DNA of 64,000 nt from Halomonas sp. 7T (GTDB lineage: Bacteria > Pseudomonadota > Gammaproteobacteria > Pseudomonadales > Halomonadaceae), in contig NZ_CP087112.1 of NCBI RefSeq assembly GCF_025643255.1, forward strand, positions 868,001 to 932,000, read 5' to 3'. A program made the position numbers and the translations under genes. Positions within the stretch are counted from its first letter, which is position 1. Every line of letters starts with the position of its first letter. The notes below the pieces were generated by a model, which ran no database searches, was not told the DNA's origin, and saw nothing but the letters and a program-made list of their open reading frames with translations. Below are positions 31,256 through 42,275 of the stretch, one piece after another.

Positions 31256-32514
31256 TGGGTAACCCTGATAAGGCCAAGGCTGAAAGCGGCATCATGCGCT
31301 GGGTAGATGATCGCTTCCCGGCCACGCAGATGATGCAAGATCATCTGACGAAATACTACGCACCTAAGAACTTTAACTTCTTCTATATTTTTGGTGTTTT
31401 AGCATTGTTAATGCTAATTAACCAAATCTTGACGGGCGTTTGGCTTACTATGAGCTATAACCCGTCAGCTGAAGGTGCATTCGCCTCCGTTGAGTACATC
31501 ATGCGTGATGTAGAGTGGGGGTGGCTAATACGCTACATGCATACCACAGGCGCTTCTGCGTTCTTTGTGGTGATCTATCTGCACATGTTCCGTGGTCTGA
31601 TGTACGGTTCCTACAAGGCTCCCCGTGAGCTGGTGTGGATCTTTGGTATGACCATTTACCTACTGCTGATGGCTGAAGCCTTTATGGGCTATCTGCTTCC
31701 ATGGGGGCAGATGTCCTATTGGGGCGCGCAGGTTATCATTTCGCTGTTCTCAGCCATTCCTGGTATTGGTCCTGACCTTGCTCAATGGGTGCGTGGCGAT
31801 TTCCTGATTTCAGGTATTACGCTCAACCGTTTCTTTGCGCTGCATGTGGTTGCCCTTCCTATCGTCATTTTAGCGCTTGTGGTGCTGCACATTATTGCGC
31901 TTCATGAAGTGGGTTCTAATAACCCCGATGGTATCGATATCAAGCAGAAGAAAGATGAGGCCGGTAAGCCGCTCGATGGCATTGCCTTTCATCCTTACTA
32001 CACTGTGAAAGACCTAGTGGGTATTGCCATCTTCCTGTTTGTTTTTTGCGTCGTAATCTTCTACTTCCCTGAAGGGGGCGGTTACTTCATTGAAAAACCA
32101 AATTTTGAGCCAGCTAACCCGCTACAAACGCCTGACCATATTGCGCCGGTGTGGTACTTCACGCCTTTCTACGCAATTCTACGTGCCATTACCTTCTCGA
32201 TATTTGGGCTAGATGCTAAGTTCCTCGGGGTCGTCTTTATGGGCGCTGCCATTGCGGTTCTGTTTGTCTTGCCATGGCTGGATCGTAGTCCGGTGCGTTC
32301 AATGCGTTACAAAGGTTGGATGTCCAAGGTAATGTTGCTGCTGTTTGCGATTAGTTTTGTCATTCTGGGTGTGTTGGGCGTATTGCCATCCACAGAGGGG
32401 CGGACTCTTTTAGCGCAGGTATGTACAGCCATTTACTTCGCCTTCTTCCTGCTCATGCCGTTTTATACCAAGCTGGAGAAGACTAAACCCGTTCCAGAAA
32501 GGGTGACTGGCTAA
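31255..32514 (+). CDS. petB: Ubiquinol-cytochrome c reductase cytochrome b subunit
   Basis: A 419-residue, eight-span cytochrome b, carrying both quinone sites and hemes bL and bH. Conserved features include RYMHTTGASAFFVVIYLHMFRG, the GYLLPWGQMSYWGA segment, the Qo-site PEWY equivalent written here as PVWYFTPFYAILR, and histidine pairs in spans 2 and 4. PVWY instead of PEWY is worth noting, since the glutamate takes part in quinol oxidation; PVWY/PDWY variants occur in some proteobacteria. It overlaps petC by one base. Confidence 0.97.
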   Translation: MGNPDKAKAESGIMRWVDDRFPATQMMQDHLTKYYAPKNFNFFYIFGVLALLMLINQILTGVWLTMSYNPSAEGAFASVEYIMRDVEWGWLIRYMHTTGASAFFVVIYLHMFRGLMYGSYKAPRELVWIFGMTIYLLLMAEAFMGYLLPWGQMSYWGAQVIISLFSAIPGIGPDLAQWVRGDFLISGITLNRFFALHVVALPIVILALVVLHIIALHEVGSNNPDGIDIKQKKDEAGKPLDGIAFHPYYTVKDLVGIAIFLFVFCVVIFYFPEGGGYFIEKPNFEPANPLQTPDHIAPVWYFTPFYAILRAITFSIFGLDAKFLGVVFMGAAIAVLFVLPWLDRSPVRSMRYKGWMSKVMLLLFAISFVILGVLGVLPSTEGRTLLAQVCTAIYFAFFLLMPFYTKLEKTKPVPERVTG

Positions 32515-33281
32515 TGAAAAAACAACTGATTGCACTACTGTTCGCGCTGGTGCCTATGGCTGCCTTTGCGGCGCCTGCTGCTGATGTGCCGCACTCGATG
32601 ACCCCCGATTTACGTGATCAGGAGTCGCTGCAACGGGGTATGCAGCTGTACGTTAACTACTGCATGGGCTGTCACTCTTTGGAGCATCAGCGTTTCGCGC
32701 GTGCCGCTGATGATTTGGGGATTCCGCAGGAGTTAGTAGAGGAAAATCTTATTTTTGCCTCTGACCTAGCCTTCAACGACCAGATGCATAATGCGATGGA
32801 GAGCGGGGACGCTGAATCTTGGTTTGGTGTTTCACCGCCAGATCTTACCCTGTTTAATCGTCTACGGGGTTCAGACTATATTTACTCCTACTTGCTGACG
32901 TTCTACCGCGATCCTGATCAGCCGCTGGGTGTTAACAATATGGTGCTTGAAGCTTCGGCGATGCCAAATGTGCTGGAGCCGCTACAAGGCGTTCAGGAGA
33001 TGGTTTGCTCTGAAACGGATCAGCCTGTCGCGGGTCAATCCCCGGATCCTTTGTCAGGCAAGTACCAGTCTTGTGACGTACTTCAGGTAACTCAACCAGG
33101 TTCTATGGAGCCTGATGAGTTCGAGGAAGCGGTATATGATTTGACCAACTTCCTTGCCTATGTGGGTGAGCCGTCTAAGCTGCAGGCTCAGGCGTTAGCG
33201 CCTAAAGTACTCATCTTTATCTTTATTTTTGGTGTGATTGCTTACTTGCTCAAGCGTGAATATTGGCGAGATGTCCACTGA
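32514..33281 (+). CDS. petC: Ubiquinol-cytochrome c reductase cytochrome c1
   Basis: A 255-residue protein with a Sec signal peptide (residues 1-20), a heme c site CMGCH (C50, C53, H54), and a C-terminal membrane anchor at about residues 228-245 followed by KREYWRDVH. The likely distal heme ligand is a methionine in the EASAMPNVLEPLQG segment. It passes electrons from the Rieske centre to soluble or membrane cytochrome c. Last gene of petABC; a strong terminator follows. Confidence 0.97.
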   Translation: MKKQLIALLFALVPMAAFAAPAADVPHSMTPDLRDQESLQRGMQLYVNYCMGCHSLEHQRFARAADDLGIPQELVEENLIFASDLAFNDQMHNAMESGDAESWFGVSPPDLTLFNRLRGSDYIYSYLLTFYRDPDQPLGVNNMVLEASAMPNVLEPLQGVQEMVCSETDQPVAGQSPDPLSGKYQSCDVLQVTQPGSMEPDEFEEAVYDLTNFLAYVGEPSKLQAQALAPKVLIFIFIFGVIAYLLKREYWRDVH

Positions 33282-33307
33282 TTAGTAAAGTTGAGATAGG
33301 CAGGCAG

Positions 33308-33335
33308 GGCGCACGGCGAAAGCCGTGCGCCTTTT
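33308..33335 (+). terminator. Rho-independent terminator after petC
   Basis: Perfect 10-base stem GGCGCACGGC / GCCGTGCGCC with a GAAA tetraloop, followed by TTTT. It closes the petABC operon, 27 bases after the petC stop. Confidence 0.92.
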
Positions 33336-33432
33336 GTTTGCCTGTTCCGTTGTTATGCGCAGCAGGCTATCTTCCCCTAAGGTAGGGCTAGCGTGTTATT
33401 ATTCTAGATTGTTTTGATGTGAGGATGCTTTC

Positions 33433-34059
33433 ATGGGTGTTGTGGCCAAGCGGTCGTCAATGATCTTTTACTCAGGTAGTGATGATCATTTCAGTCATCG
33501 TGTACGCATTGTGTTGGCTGAAAAGGGGGTAGCTGTCGATATCGTTGAAGTTGTTGATGGGCAGCCACCTGAAGAGTTGGCAGACCTCAACCCTTATAAC
33601 AGTGTGCCCACGCTGCTCGATCGTGACTTAGTGCTTTATGAGTCTAAGGTGATGATGGAGTACTTGGATGAGCGTTTCCCGCATCCTCCTCTGCTACCTG
33701 TCTATCCGGTCGCGCGTGCGCAAAGCCGCCTTTGGATGCACCGTATTGAGCGCGAGTGGTGCCCAATGCTGGAGCAGATTCGCAGTGGCGGTAAAAAAGA
33801 GGCCGATAAAGCACGTAAAGAGCTGCGCGAAAGCCTGATTGGTATATCGCCCATTTTTGAAGATATGCCCTTCTTCATGAGCGAGGAGTTTACGTTGGTA
33901 GATTGCTGTCTTGCGCCTATTTTGTGGCGTTTGCCAGAACTGAATATCGAGCTACCTGAAAAGCAGGTGAAGCCGCTCTTGAGCTATATGTCACGGGTGT
34001 TTGAGCGTGAAGCGTTTAAAGCCTCTTTAAATGAGCGTGAAAAAGAGATGCGCGCTTGA
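33433..34059 (+). CDS. sspA: Stringent starvation protein A
   Basis: A 208-residue glutathione-transferase-fold protein without the catalytic features of a true GST. The family pattern is [21 protein letters not shown], then [26 protein letters not shown] in the thioredoxin-like domain, and a C-terminal helical domain with [22 protein letters not shown]. SspA binds RNA polymerase with sigma-70 and alters transcription in stationary phase and acid stress. sspB follows 59 bases later. The sspAB pair after petABC is common in gammaproteobacteria. Confidence 0.95.
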   Translation: MGVVAKRSSMIFYSGSDDHFSHRVRIVLAEKGVAVDIVEVVDGQPPEELADLNPYNSVPTLLDRDLVLYESKVMMEYLDERFPHPPLLPVYPVARAQSRLWMHRIEREWCPMLEQIRSGGKKEADKARKELRESLIGISPIFEDMPFFMSEEFTLVDCCLAPILWRLPELNIELPEKQVKPLLSYMSRVFEREAFKASLNEREKEMRA

Positions 34060-34118
34060 ATTCATATTACCCCTTAGCTTAGACAGTCGCGGGGGTATTT
34101 GCTGGAGGAGGGAGTCTT

Positions 34119-34622
34119 ATGAAATCGAGCCGTCCCTATCTCGCCCGAGCCCTTTATGAGTGGCTGCTAGATAATGAATTGACGCCTTACTTTGTTGTTG
34201 ATGCAACGCAGCCAGGCGTCGAGGTGCCCAGACAGTTCGTGCAAAATGGGCAAATAGTGCTCAATGCAGCGCCTACAGCGGTGCGTGATTTGTTTATGGA
34301 AAACCAGGCCATTGGTTTTAGTGCGCGATTTGGCGGACAGCCGATGCAGGTGATGATTCCTACTCCTGCATTAATCGCGATTTATGCCCGTGAAAATGGG
34401 GCAGGTATGGTGTTTGGCCACGAGCCTGAGTTAGGTTCAGCAGAGTTCGATGATATCGATCTTGATGATGCAGAGCTTGGTGATGAGGGCGGGGATGAGC
34501 CTGTTAAAGCCTCTAAGCCCGAACTCACCGTAACTGAAACGTCTTCTGAGAAAACGGGGAGTAAGCCCGCCTCGAAGAAAGATGATGCCAAGAAAAAGCC
34601 TACACTGCGCGTGGTGAAATAA
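34119..34622 (+). CDS. sspB: ClpXP adaptor SspB
   Basis: A 167-residue protein with a folded N-terminal domain (about 1-110, RPYLARALYEWLLDNELTPYFVVD and the NFSARFGG-like strand), an acidic and Lys/Ser-rich flexible linker, and the ClpX-binding tail TLRVVK at the very end. SspB binds ssrA-tagged proteins from stalled ribosomes and the RseA fragment and delivers them to ClpXP. GGAGGAGGGAG lies upstream of the ATG. The tail motif is intact, so delivery should work. Confidence 0.96.
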   Translation: MKSSRPYLARALYEWLLDNELTPYFVVDATQPGVEVPRQFVQNGQIVLNAAPTAVRDLFMENQAIGFSARFGGQPMQVMIPTPALIAIYARENGAGMVFGHEPELGSAEFDDIDLDDAELGDEGGDEPVKASKPELTVTETSSEKTGSKPASKKDDAKKKPTLRVVK

Positions 34623-34666
34623 TACCTTCTCTTAGGTAGAGTCTACTAAGAGCGTTTATCGCCAAC

Positions 34667-34706
34667 TAAAAGCCCCACGTGATCTTCTTCATGTGGGGCT
34701 TTTTGG
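34667..34706. terminator. Bidirectional terminator between sspB and dolP
   Basis: Arms AGCCCCACGT and ATGTGGGGCT (one G-T pair) enclose a 10-base loop at 34671-34700. T-runs follow on the plus strand (TTTTT) and an A-run precedes, giving T's on the minus strand. It separates convergent sspB and dolP. Confidence 0.88.
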
Positions 34707-34724
34707 CGCTAAGGCTAGCCTGAA

Positions 34725-35297
34725 TTATTCAATATAGTCGAACACTTTGACGATCCGCTGAATGCCAGCTACCGAAGAGGCGGCATTTACAATGCGGTCC
34801 GCTTCTTCGCGTGTCACCATGCCCATTAAGTAAACGCTGGCGTTCTCAGTAGTCACTTTTAATTTAGAAGAGTCGATGCGGTCGTTAGTGGCGAGATGGC
34901 TAATGACATTTGTTGTTAGCCAAGTATCACTCAGGCGTTGGCTAGCGGGTAAGTTTGCCGCAATGCTGAGTTCGTTATGTACCTTGTTAACACCTCTCAG
35001 CGAGCTAACAACGTCGCCTGCCTTGGAGCGAAGCTCTTCGCTCGGTACTTGGCCAACGAGCAGCAAAGTACCATCATAACTGTGCGCGCGAATACGTGCG
35101 TCCCCAAGCCGGGCGTCGGCGCGGGTAAGAGCGCGTTCAGCTTCACGCTCAACGGTTGCGTCGACCGCTTGGACATCATTGCTGCGCTGGCCGTAGTTGG
35201 CAGGGTTTGCTGCCGTATTATTGGCGCAACCGCTGAGTACAACGGCGCTGCATAGAGCAGCCATGATAAGTTTTCGAGAGGAGAAACTTAGGGCCAT
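34725..35297 (-). CDS. dolP: BON-domain outer-membrane lipoprotein DolP (YraP)
   Basis: A 190-residue lipoprotein. The signal peptide ends in the lipobox LSGC with C23 as the likely lipidated residue, followed by two BON domains (about residues 45-110 and 120-190). DolP in E. coli supports outer-membrane integrity and BAM activity near division sites. Residues after the cysteine are Ala-Asn-Asn, so no Asp+2 retention signal is present, in agreement with outer-membrane sorting. It is the last gene in the lpoA-yraN-gmhA/diaA-dolP run. Confidence 0.93.
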   Translation of the reverse strand: MALSFSSRKLIMAALCSAVVLSGCANNTAANPANYGQRSNDVQAVDATVEREAERALTRADARLGDARIRAHSYDGTLLLVGQVPSEELRSKAGDVVSSLRGVNKVHNELSIAANLPASQRLSDTWLTTNVISHLATNDRIDSSKLKVTTENASVYLMGMVTREEADRIVNAASSVAGIQRIVKVFDYIE

Positions 35298-35339
35298 GGT
35301 GGTGGTTCCTATACAAGGGATAAGTAGGCGTATGGCTAT

Positions 35340-36316
<977 letters not shown>

Positions 36317-36327
<11 letters not shown>

Positions 36328-37822
36328 TTCCCAAAAGACCAGGGATCAAGATCGGTGAAGGTGTGCCGTTTTGGAATTTTGCCCAAGGGAGTTCACGGTA
36401 AATTCGGCCGTCATCGGCAAGGCGCAGAGTGCCGGTACTGCCGCTCAGTCCTTCAAGTGTTGAAAGATCCGACAGGCGCGTGGCAAGTTCTAGGGCATCA
36501 ACCCCCATCGCCATAAGGCGAAATGAAGAGGCATCTGTTTCATCGCGAAGGCGCTGATACGTACTGTAGAAGGGTAAAACTTCTTCGCCGCCGACGGCTG
36601 CGTCAGGAATTTGCCAAGGTATATCCATAAACATGACATCGTTAAGATCTTGATCCAGGCGCGTTTGCTGGCGACCTTCATGCAGGTGTGATGTTGCATA
36701 AATAGGTAGATTTGGCGCGTAGTAGTAATCCATGGTGGGAGGTACTTGTCGTGCGTAATCAGGTAGCGCTAATAAAAACAGTGCGTCTATGTTGCCAAGA
36801 CGTGCGCGCTCGCCGCTTACATTAAGCGCGGTTTGTACGGCGTTAGACACCGAGCTTCCGGGGTTGTAGCGCACGGCATTGGTTACTTCGCCTCCTTGGC
36901 GATGATACTCATTCCAAAAGGCTTCTCCAACACGTCGACCCCAGTCGTTGTCAGGCACCATCACGGACATTTGACGGTGACCATCTAAATAGGCGCGGCG
37001 AGCTGCCTGTCGAGCTTCATCTTCAGCAGATAAGCCGTATTGGAGCAGGCGGTTGGCGCGGTTGCTGTCGCTGTTGCCGTAGTTAAGCGCTAGCGTGGGC
37101 ATCGGCACGCTGTCGCGCTGCTCCAATTGAGTGACTTGGTCTTTATCGAGCGGGCCAATCACCAGCTGTGCATTCATCTGCGCAGCGCGGTTGTAAATCT
37201 CGTCGAGTGAGTATTGGGAAGTATCTAAAAAGCTAAGCTGCACGCTGTTGCCACGAATTTCATTATGGTTACGCATGGCTGTGGCAATGGTAGAGGCGAC
37301 GCTGCTTAAAGGGCCGGACTCCGGCAAAGCAACAAGAATACGCTGAATGTTGGCGCCTTCCAGTTCTGGAAGCGTGACAGCCGAAACGCTTGGCTGGTCT
37401 AGTGCCTCTCTGGCCCATTGCTGACGCTCAGCAAGCGTTTCTTGCTGATTAGCCTGCATGGGTAGCTCGTCATCAAGCACCTGGGTGGCGCGTAGTACTG
37501 CACGAGGATTGTTTAAGCCGCGGGCAAGTTCAGAGTAAAGCAGTGCCCAGCGAACGCGATTGGTGTCAGAAAGTAGGCTTTCATCAATCGAATCCGCCGC
37601 TTCAAATGCGTTTTCGCGTTGTCCCTGCCGGGCAAAAAGACTTGCCGCTTCTAAGCGTGTTTGTGCTGCTTGTTCAGGGGCTTGCTGTTCAGCTTGGCTA
37701 AGTAGACGGTTAGCATCCTGGTCAGGTACTCGATCGACCACGCTGGGCGGCTGCATGGCACACCCTGTGATGAAAAGTGCCATGAAGGCAGTGGCGAGTA
37801 AGCCACGTAATGACTGTTTCAT
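36317..37822 (-). CDS. lpoA: Penicillin-binding protein activator LpoA
   Basis: From ATG 37822 the lipoprotein has 501 residues. The signal ends in lipobox ITGC, followed by a short TPR-like helical part (about 30-150) and a periplasmic-binding-protein-like domain (about 160-500) with IQRILVALPESGPLSSVA. LpoA reaches from the outer membrane through the wall to activate PBP1A. E. coli LpoA has 678 residues, so this one has a smaller helical N-domain. The ATG 7 codons upstream would spoil the signal peptide start. Confidence 0.92.
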
Positions 37823-37934
37823 GTATCCTTCCTTAGTTTCCATTTGCGCTGTCGCCGCTCAGCGAGCAGGGGGTAAGCTTTTGCATTAGCATAGCGCACC
37901 GGCAGGGCAAGCCATTAACAAATCGGGAGTCATG

Positions 37935-38792
37935 ATGACACACCAAGATCCGGGTACATTGTACGTGGTTGCTACCCCAATTGGGAATTTGGAAGACCTA
38001 ACGCCACGAGCTGCCCGGGTATTAGCGCAGGTATCGCGGATTGCCGCTGAAGACACCCGGCATAGCGGGCGCTTGCTCGCCCATCTTGGGGTTAATAAGC
38101 CCATGCTGTCACTGCATGATCATAATGAAGCGCGCCGAGTAGATACGCTGGATGCCTTCCTTCAGGCAGGTGAGGATATTGCGCTGATCAGTGATGCAGG
38201 TACGCCGTTAATTAGCGACCCGGGGTTTGTGCTGGTAAGAGAGCTACGCGCACGGGGGCGAAAAATAGTGCCGCTGCCGGGTGCTTGTGCGCTGGTGACC
38301 GCGCTGTCCGGAGCGGGCTTGCCCACTGATCGGTTCACGTTTGGTGGTTTTTTACCCGCTAAGCCCGGTGCGCGTCGTCAGGCATTAGAGCAATGGGAGG
38401 CGCGGGAGGAGACGCTGGTGTTTTATGAGTCGCCTCATCGCATCCTGCATACCTTGGAAGCGTTGCGAGAACAGATGCCGTCGCGGAACGTTGTGTTGGC
38501 AAGGGAGTTAACCAAAACGTTTGAAACGTTTCTGCATGGCTCGCCCGAGGAGTTGATTCGCTGTTTAACGGATGACACCAATCAGGCCAGGGGGGAGTTC
38601 GTAGTGATTATCTCCGGAGCGCCTGCGGTTGCGCCTGGCGATCATCAGGCAATTCATGCAGATGAGCTGCTGAAATCATTGCTGGCTGAGGGTGTGGGCG
38701 TTAAGCAAGGGGCGGCGGTGGCAGCCAGAATGTTAGGGGGGCGTAAGCAGGAGTGGTATGCCAGATTGCAAGCAATGAAAGGTGATCATTGA
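37935..38792 (+). CDS. rsmI: 16S rRNA 2'-O-ribose C1402 methyltransferase RsmI
   Basis: A 285-residue SAM-dependent tetrapyrrole-methylase-fold enzyme: LYVVATPIGNLEDLTPRA, AEDTRHSGRLL, ALISDAGTPLISDPG and VFYESPHRI are in family order. RsmI adds the 2'-O-methyl to C1402 in the decoding centre. RsmH, encoded just past rnpB, adds the N4-methyl to the same nucleotide. Two adjacent ATGs exist at 37932 and 37935; GGGAG spacing favours 37935. It is divergent from lpoA. Confidence 0.96.
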   Translation: MTHQDPGTLYVVATPIGNLEDLTPRAARVLAQVSRIAAEDTRHSGRLLAHLGVNKPMLSLHDHNEARRVDTLDAFLQAGEDIALISDAGTPLISDPGFVLVRELRARGRKIVPLPGACALVTALSGAGLPTDRFTFGGFLPAKPGARRQALEQWEAREETLVFYESPHRILHTLEALREQMPSRNVVLARELTKTFETFLHGSPEELIRCLTDDTNQARGEFVVIISGAPAVAPGDHQAIHADELLKSLLAEGVGVKQGAAVAARMLGGRKQEWYARLQAMKGDH

Positions 38793-38819
38793 GGCAAACG
38801 CATGGCGCTGGTATGCTTG

Positions 38820-39195
<376 letters not shown>

Positions 39196-39205
39196 TTTCC
39201 ATTAA

Positions 39206-39236
39206 AGGGCGTGCCCAGCACGCCCTCCCAAATTTT
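39206..39236 (+). terminator. Probable terminator of rnpB
   Basis: Perfect 9-base stem AGGGCGTGC / GCACGCCCT with a 3-base loop, followed after CCCAAA by TTTT. The T-run is displaced and short, so some readthrough into rsmH seems likely. Confidence 0.6.
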
Positions 39237-39249
39237 GTGTGAGAGTAAC

Positions 39250-40206
39250 ATGCCTTCTCCTGACGCTGACCAGGTCGCTCCTAGCTTTCGCCATACCAGC
39301 GTGTTGTTAGAAGGGGCGGTTGATGCGCTAGTTCACGACCCCGATGGTATCTACATAGACGGCACGTTTGGTCGTGGAGGGCACTCTCGCGTTATTCTTT
39401 CGCGCCTAAGCGAGCAGGGGCGCTTAATGGCCATGGATCGTGACCCCCAGGCCATTGCCGCTGCCGCTGATATTAATGACGCCCGCTTTCAAATCACCCA
39501 GCGTGAATTCGCGCGTTTGGCCGAGTTTGCTCAGGAACAAGGGCTGCACGGCAAGCTGTCGGGCGTGCTGCTCGATGTGGGTGTCTCTTCTCCGCAGTTG
39601 GACGATCCGGAGCGTGGTTTCAGCTTTATGCGCAACGGGCCGCTGGATATGCGTATGGACCCAACCAAGGGAGAGAGTGCCGCAGAGTTTTTAGCCCGTG
39701 CCAGCGAAGGGGATATTGCCCATGTCTTCAAAACATTTGGTGAAGAGCGCTATGCCAAGCGTCTAGCGCGTGCAGTCGTCACGCGCCGACGTGAAATACC
39801 GTTTACGCACACGGTAGATTTGGCCGAGGTGCTTAAAACCGCCCATCCTGCTTGGGAAAAGGGCCGACACCCGGCAACGAAAGCGTTCCAAGGTCTGCGT
39901 ATTTACCTAAACGGCGAGTTAGAGCAGCTTGACGCCGCGCTCGAAGCGGCGCTTGAAGCTCTGGCTCCCGGCGGGCACTTAGTAGTGATTAGCTTTCACT
40001 CGTTAGAGGATCGGCGTGTTAAGCGGTTTATTCGCCACCATGTACGCGGAGACACCCATTTGCCCCGGGGCGTCCCCATCCGCGATGACCAGTTAAATCG
40101 TCGCCTTGAGGCGCTAGGCAAAGGCGTAAGGCCAGGTGATGCTGAAGTGGATGCTAACCCCCGAGCACGAAGCGCTGTGATGCGAGCCGCCCGCAAACGA
40201 ATGTGA
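39250..40206 (+). CDS. rsmH: 16S rRNA N4-cytosine C1402 methyltransferase RsmH (MraW)
   Basis: A 318-residue methyltransferase from ATG 39250 behind GAGAG. Family motifs: [23 protein letters not shown] (SAM site), [42 protein letters not shown] and [14 protein letters not shown]. It N4-methylates C1402 of 16S rRNA. It usually follows mraZ at the head of the dcw cluster; here mraZ is absent and rnpB comes right before. ftsL overlaps or closely follows its 3' end. Confidence 0.97.
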   Translation: MPSPDADQVAPSFRHTSVLLEGAVDALVHDPDGIYIDGTFGRGGHSRVILSRLSEQGRLMAMDRDPQAIAAAADINDARFQITQREFARLAEFAQEQGLHGKLSGVLLDVGVSSPQLDDPERGFSFMRNGPLDMRMDPTKGESAAEFLARASEGDIAHVFKTFGEERYAKRLARAVVTRRREIPFTHTVDLAEVLKTAHPAWEKGRHPATKAFQGLRIYLNGELEQLDAALEAALEALAPGGHLVVISFHSLEDRRVKRFIRHHVRGDTHLPRGVPIRDDQLNRRLEALGKGVRPGDAEVDANPRARSAVMRAARKRM

Positions 40207-40220
40207 TCACGGATGAAGCC

Positions 40221-40556
40221 ATGAACATGGATCGGATTCAGTATTGGGTCGCTACGTTGCGCACTGAGTGGCCGTTCAAGCTGCGTATGCGCTTCTGGCC
40301 GCTTGTTGTCAGCGTTCTGTTTTTATGCTGTTTGGCGACGGGGTTGGCTATCGTCACTACCACACACATGACCAGAGTGCAGTTTGCCCAACTTCAGCAG
40401 CTGGAGCAGGAAAAAAACCAGCTGCAAACCGAGTGGGGGCAGCTGTTGCTTGAGGAGGGAGCCTGGTCAACCCCCGCAAGGATCGAACAAATTGCCACGG
40501 AACGGCTGGATATGCGTATTCCCGATGTAAATGATGTCGAGGTCATTCGGCCATGA
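40221..40556 (+). CDS. ftsL: Cell division protein FtsL
   Basis: A 111-residue bitopic protein from ATG 40221 (alternatives: GTG 40203, ATG 40227; no strong ribosome binding site decides). It has a membrane span at about residues 30-55 and a periplasmic leucine-zipper coiled coil (RVQFAQLQQLEQEKNQLQTE). The ERLDMRIPD ending is typical of FtsL. FtsL with FtsB and FtsQ relays the divisome signal to FtsW-FtsI. FtsB is not in this window. Its stop overlaps the ftsI start by four bases. Confidence 0.9.
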   Translation: MNMDRIQYWVATLRTEWPFKLRMRFWPLVVSVLFLCCLATGLAIVTTTHMTRVQFAQLQQLEQEKNQLQTEWGQLLLEEGAWSTPARIEQIATERLDMRIPDVNDVEVIRP

Positions 40557-42259
40557 ACCGGCAGCGACGGGGTGGAATGTCCCGGCAATTGCCGGTCGCG
40601 CCTCCTCTGGCGGGCGGGCGCTTTTTATTTATACTCATTCTTGTGATATTAGCGTCGAGTATTTTGGTTGGGCGGATTACTCTGCTGCAAGTGATCGACC
40701 GGCCTTTCCTGCAGAGCCAGGGGGATGCAAGAACCCTACGCCATGAGGCGATTCCTGCCCACCGGGGGATGATTACCGATCGAAACGGTGAGCCCCTTGC
40801 TATATCCACGCCGGTGGTAACACTTTGGGCAAATCCCCAAGAACTCCCCAGTGACGGCATTCAGCGTTTTATGCTGGCTCAAGCCCTTGGGTGGACGCTA
40901 GATGATTTTGAGTCCCGAGTTGAACGCTTTAGCGGCCGCGAGTTTATGTACCTGCGCCGTCAAATGACGCCAGAGGCGGCACAGCGTATTCTTGATCTGC
41001 GAACGCCAGGTGTTTATCCCCAGCGCGAATATAAGCGCTACTACCCGGCAGGCGAAGTGGCCGCCCAAGTACTCGGCGTGACCAATGTCGATGACGTTGG
41101 ACAAGAAGGTTTAGAGCTTGCTTATCAACCCTATTTAGCTGGGCACCCTGGTCAGCGTCGAGTCATTAAAGACCGCCGTGGTCGGCTCGTACGAGAGCTG
41201 GGAGTGATTCGTGATGCCCAGCCGGGGGGCGAACTAACCCTCGCGATTGACCAACGCATCCAGTATATGGCGTATCGAGAGTTACGTGCGGCTGTGGCTG
41301 AGCATGAGGCAGATGGCGGCGTGCTGGTGATGTTGGATGCCCGTACAGGCGAAGTACTGGCGATGGCTAACTTGCCTTCCTATAACCCCAATAATCGTGC
41401 CGGCCTAGACCCGCGAGGATTGCGTAATCAAGCGTTAGTCGACGTGTTTGAACCCGGCTCGGTTATGAAACCGCTTGCGATGGCCGCTATCCTGGAAAGT
41501 GGGCTTGTTGATCGTGATGTGGTCGTGGATACCTCGCCGGGATGGATGCGCATTGATCAGTTTACTATCCGCGATTTCCGTAACTACGGTGAGTTAGATC
41601 TGGCGGGGATTTTAGAGAAATCGTCCAATATTGGTATGTCTCGTTTGGCGTTGCAGATGAGCGATACGGCTATTTGGGAAAAATATAACCAGCTAGGCTT
41701 AGGGCAAAGCCCTGGCACAGGCTTTCCGGGTGAATCGACGGGAAGCCTGCCTGCGCCGGTTCGCTGGTCACGCAGCGAGCGTGCTGCACTCTCTTATGGG
41801 TACGGTCTCTCAACGTCAGCGCTTCAGCTCGCCAGCGCATATACTGCTTTGGCAAATGGGGGGGAGCGTCTACCTCCTTCATTGCTAAGACTGTCAGCGC
41901 CTCCCCAGGGGATTCCTGCTATCTCCCCTAGCGTAGCCGATGACCTGTTAGACGTTTTAGAAACCTCGGTAGGCGCCTACTCGGGCGGGCGACGTGCCCG
42001 GGTGGAAGGGTATCGAGTAGGCGGAAAAACCGGAACGGTGCGCAAAACGGGACAGCAGGGCTACGTTGCTGATGCTTACCGCAGCGTATTTGCGGGTATT
42101 GCGCCCATTTCAGACCCGCGTATTGTCACCGTAGTGATGATCGATCACCCAAAAGCGGGTGAGTTTTATGGTGGAGCGGTGGCCGCGCCGGTTTTTTCAA
42201 GTGTAACGGGCAATGCGTTACGGTTACTGGACGTGCCGCCTGATCATGAGGTCGAATAG
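40553..42259 (+). CDS. ftsI: Septal peptidoglycan transpeptidase FtsI (PBP3)
   Basis: A 568-residue class B PBP with one N-terminal membrane span (about residues 24-44), a pedestal/dimerisation domain, and a transpeptidase domain with SVMK (active S303, K306), SSN in KSSNIGMS, and KTGT at 492-495. It cross-links septal wall together with FtsW and is the target of aztreonam-type beta-lactams. Length is near that of E. coli FtsI (588), without the processed C-terminal extension. ATGA overlap with ftsL. Confidence 0.97.
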   Translation: MNRQRRGGMSRQLPVAPPLAGGRFLFILILVILASSILVGRITLLQVIDRPFLQSQGDARTLRHEAIPAHRGMITDRNGEPLAISTPVVTLWANPQELPSDGIQRFMLAQALGWTLDDFESRVERFSGREFMYLRRQMTPEAAQRILDLRTPGVYPQREYKRYYPAGEVAAQVLGVTNVDDVGQEGLELAYQPYLAGHPGQRRVIKDRRGRLVRELGVIRDAQPGGELTLAIDQRIQYMAYRELRAAVAEHEADGGVLVMLDARTGEVLAMANLPSYNPNNRAGLDPRGLRNQALVDVFEPGSVMKPLAMAAILESGLVDRDVVVDTSPGWMRIDQFTIRDFRNYGELDLAGILEKSSNIGMSRLALQMSDTAIWEKYNQLGLGQSPGTGFPGESTGSLPAPVRWSRSERAALSYGYGLSTSALQLASAYTALANGGERLPPSLLRLSAPPQGIPAISPSVADDLLDVLETSVGAYSGGRRARVEGYRVGGKTGTVRKTGQQGYVADAYRSVFAGIAPISDPRIVTVVMIDHPKAGEFYGGAVAAPVFSSVTGNALRLLDVPPDHEVE

Positions 42260-42275
42260 TGTTGAAGGAGATTGC

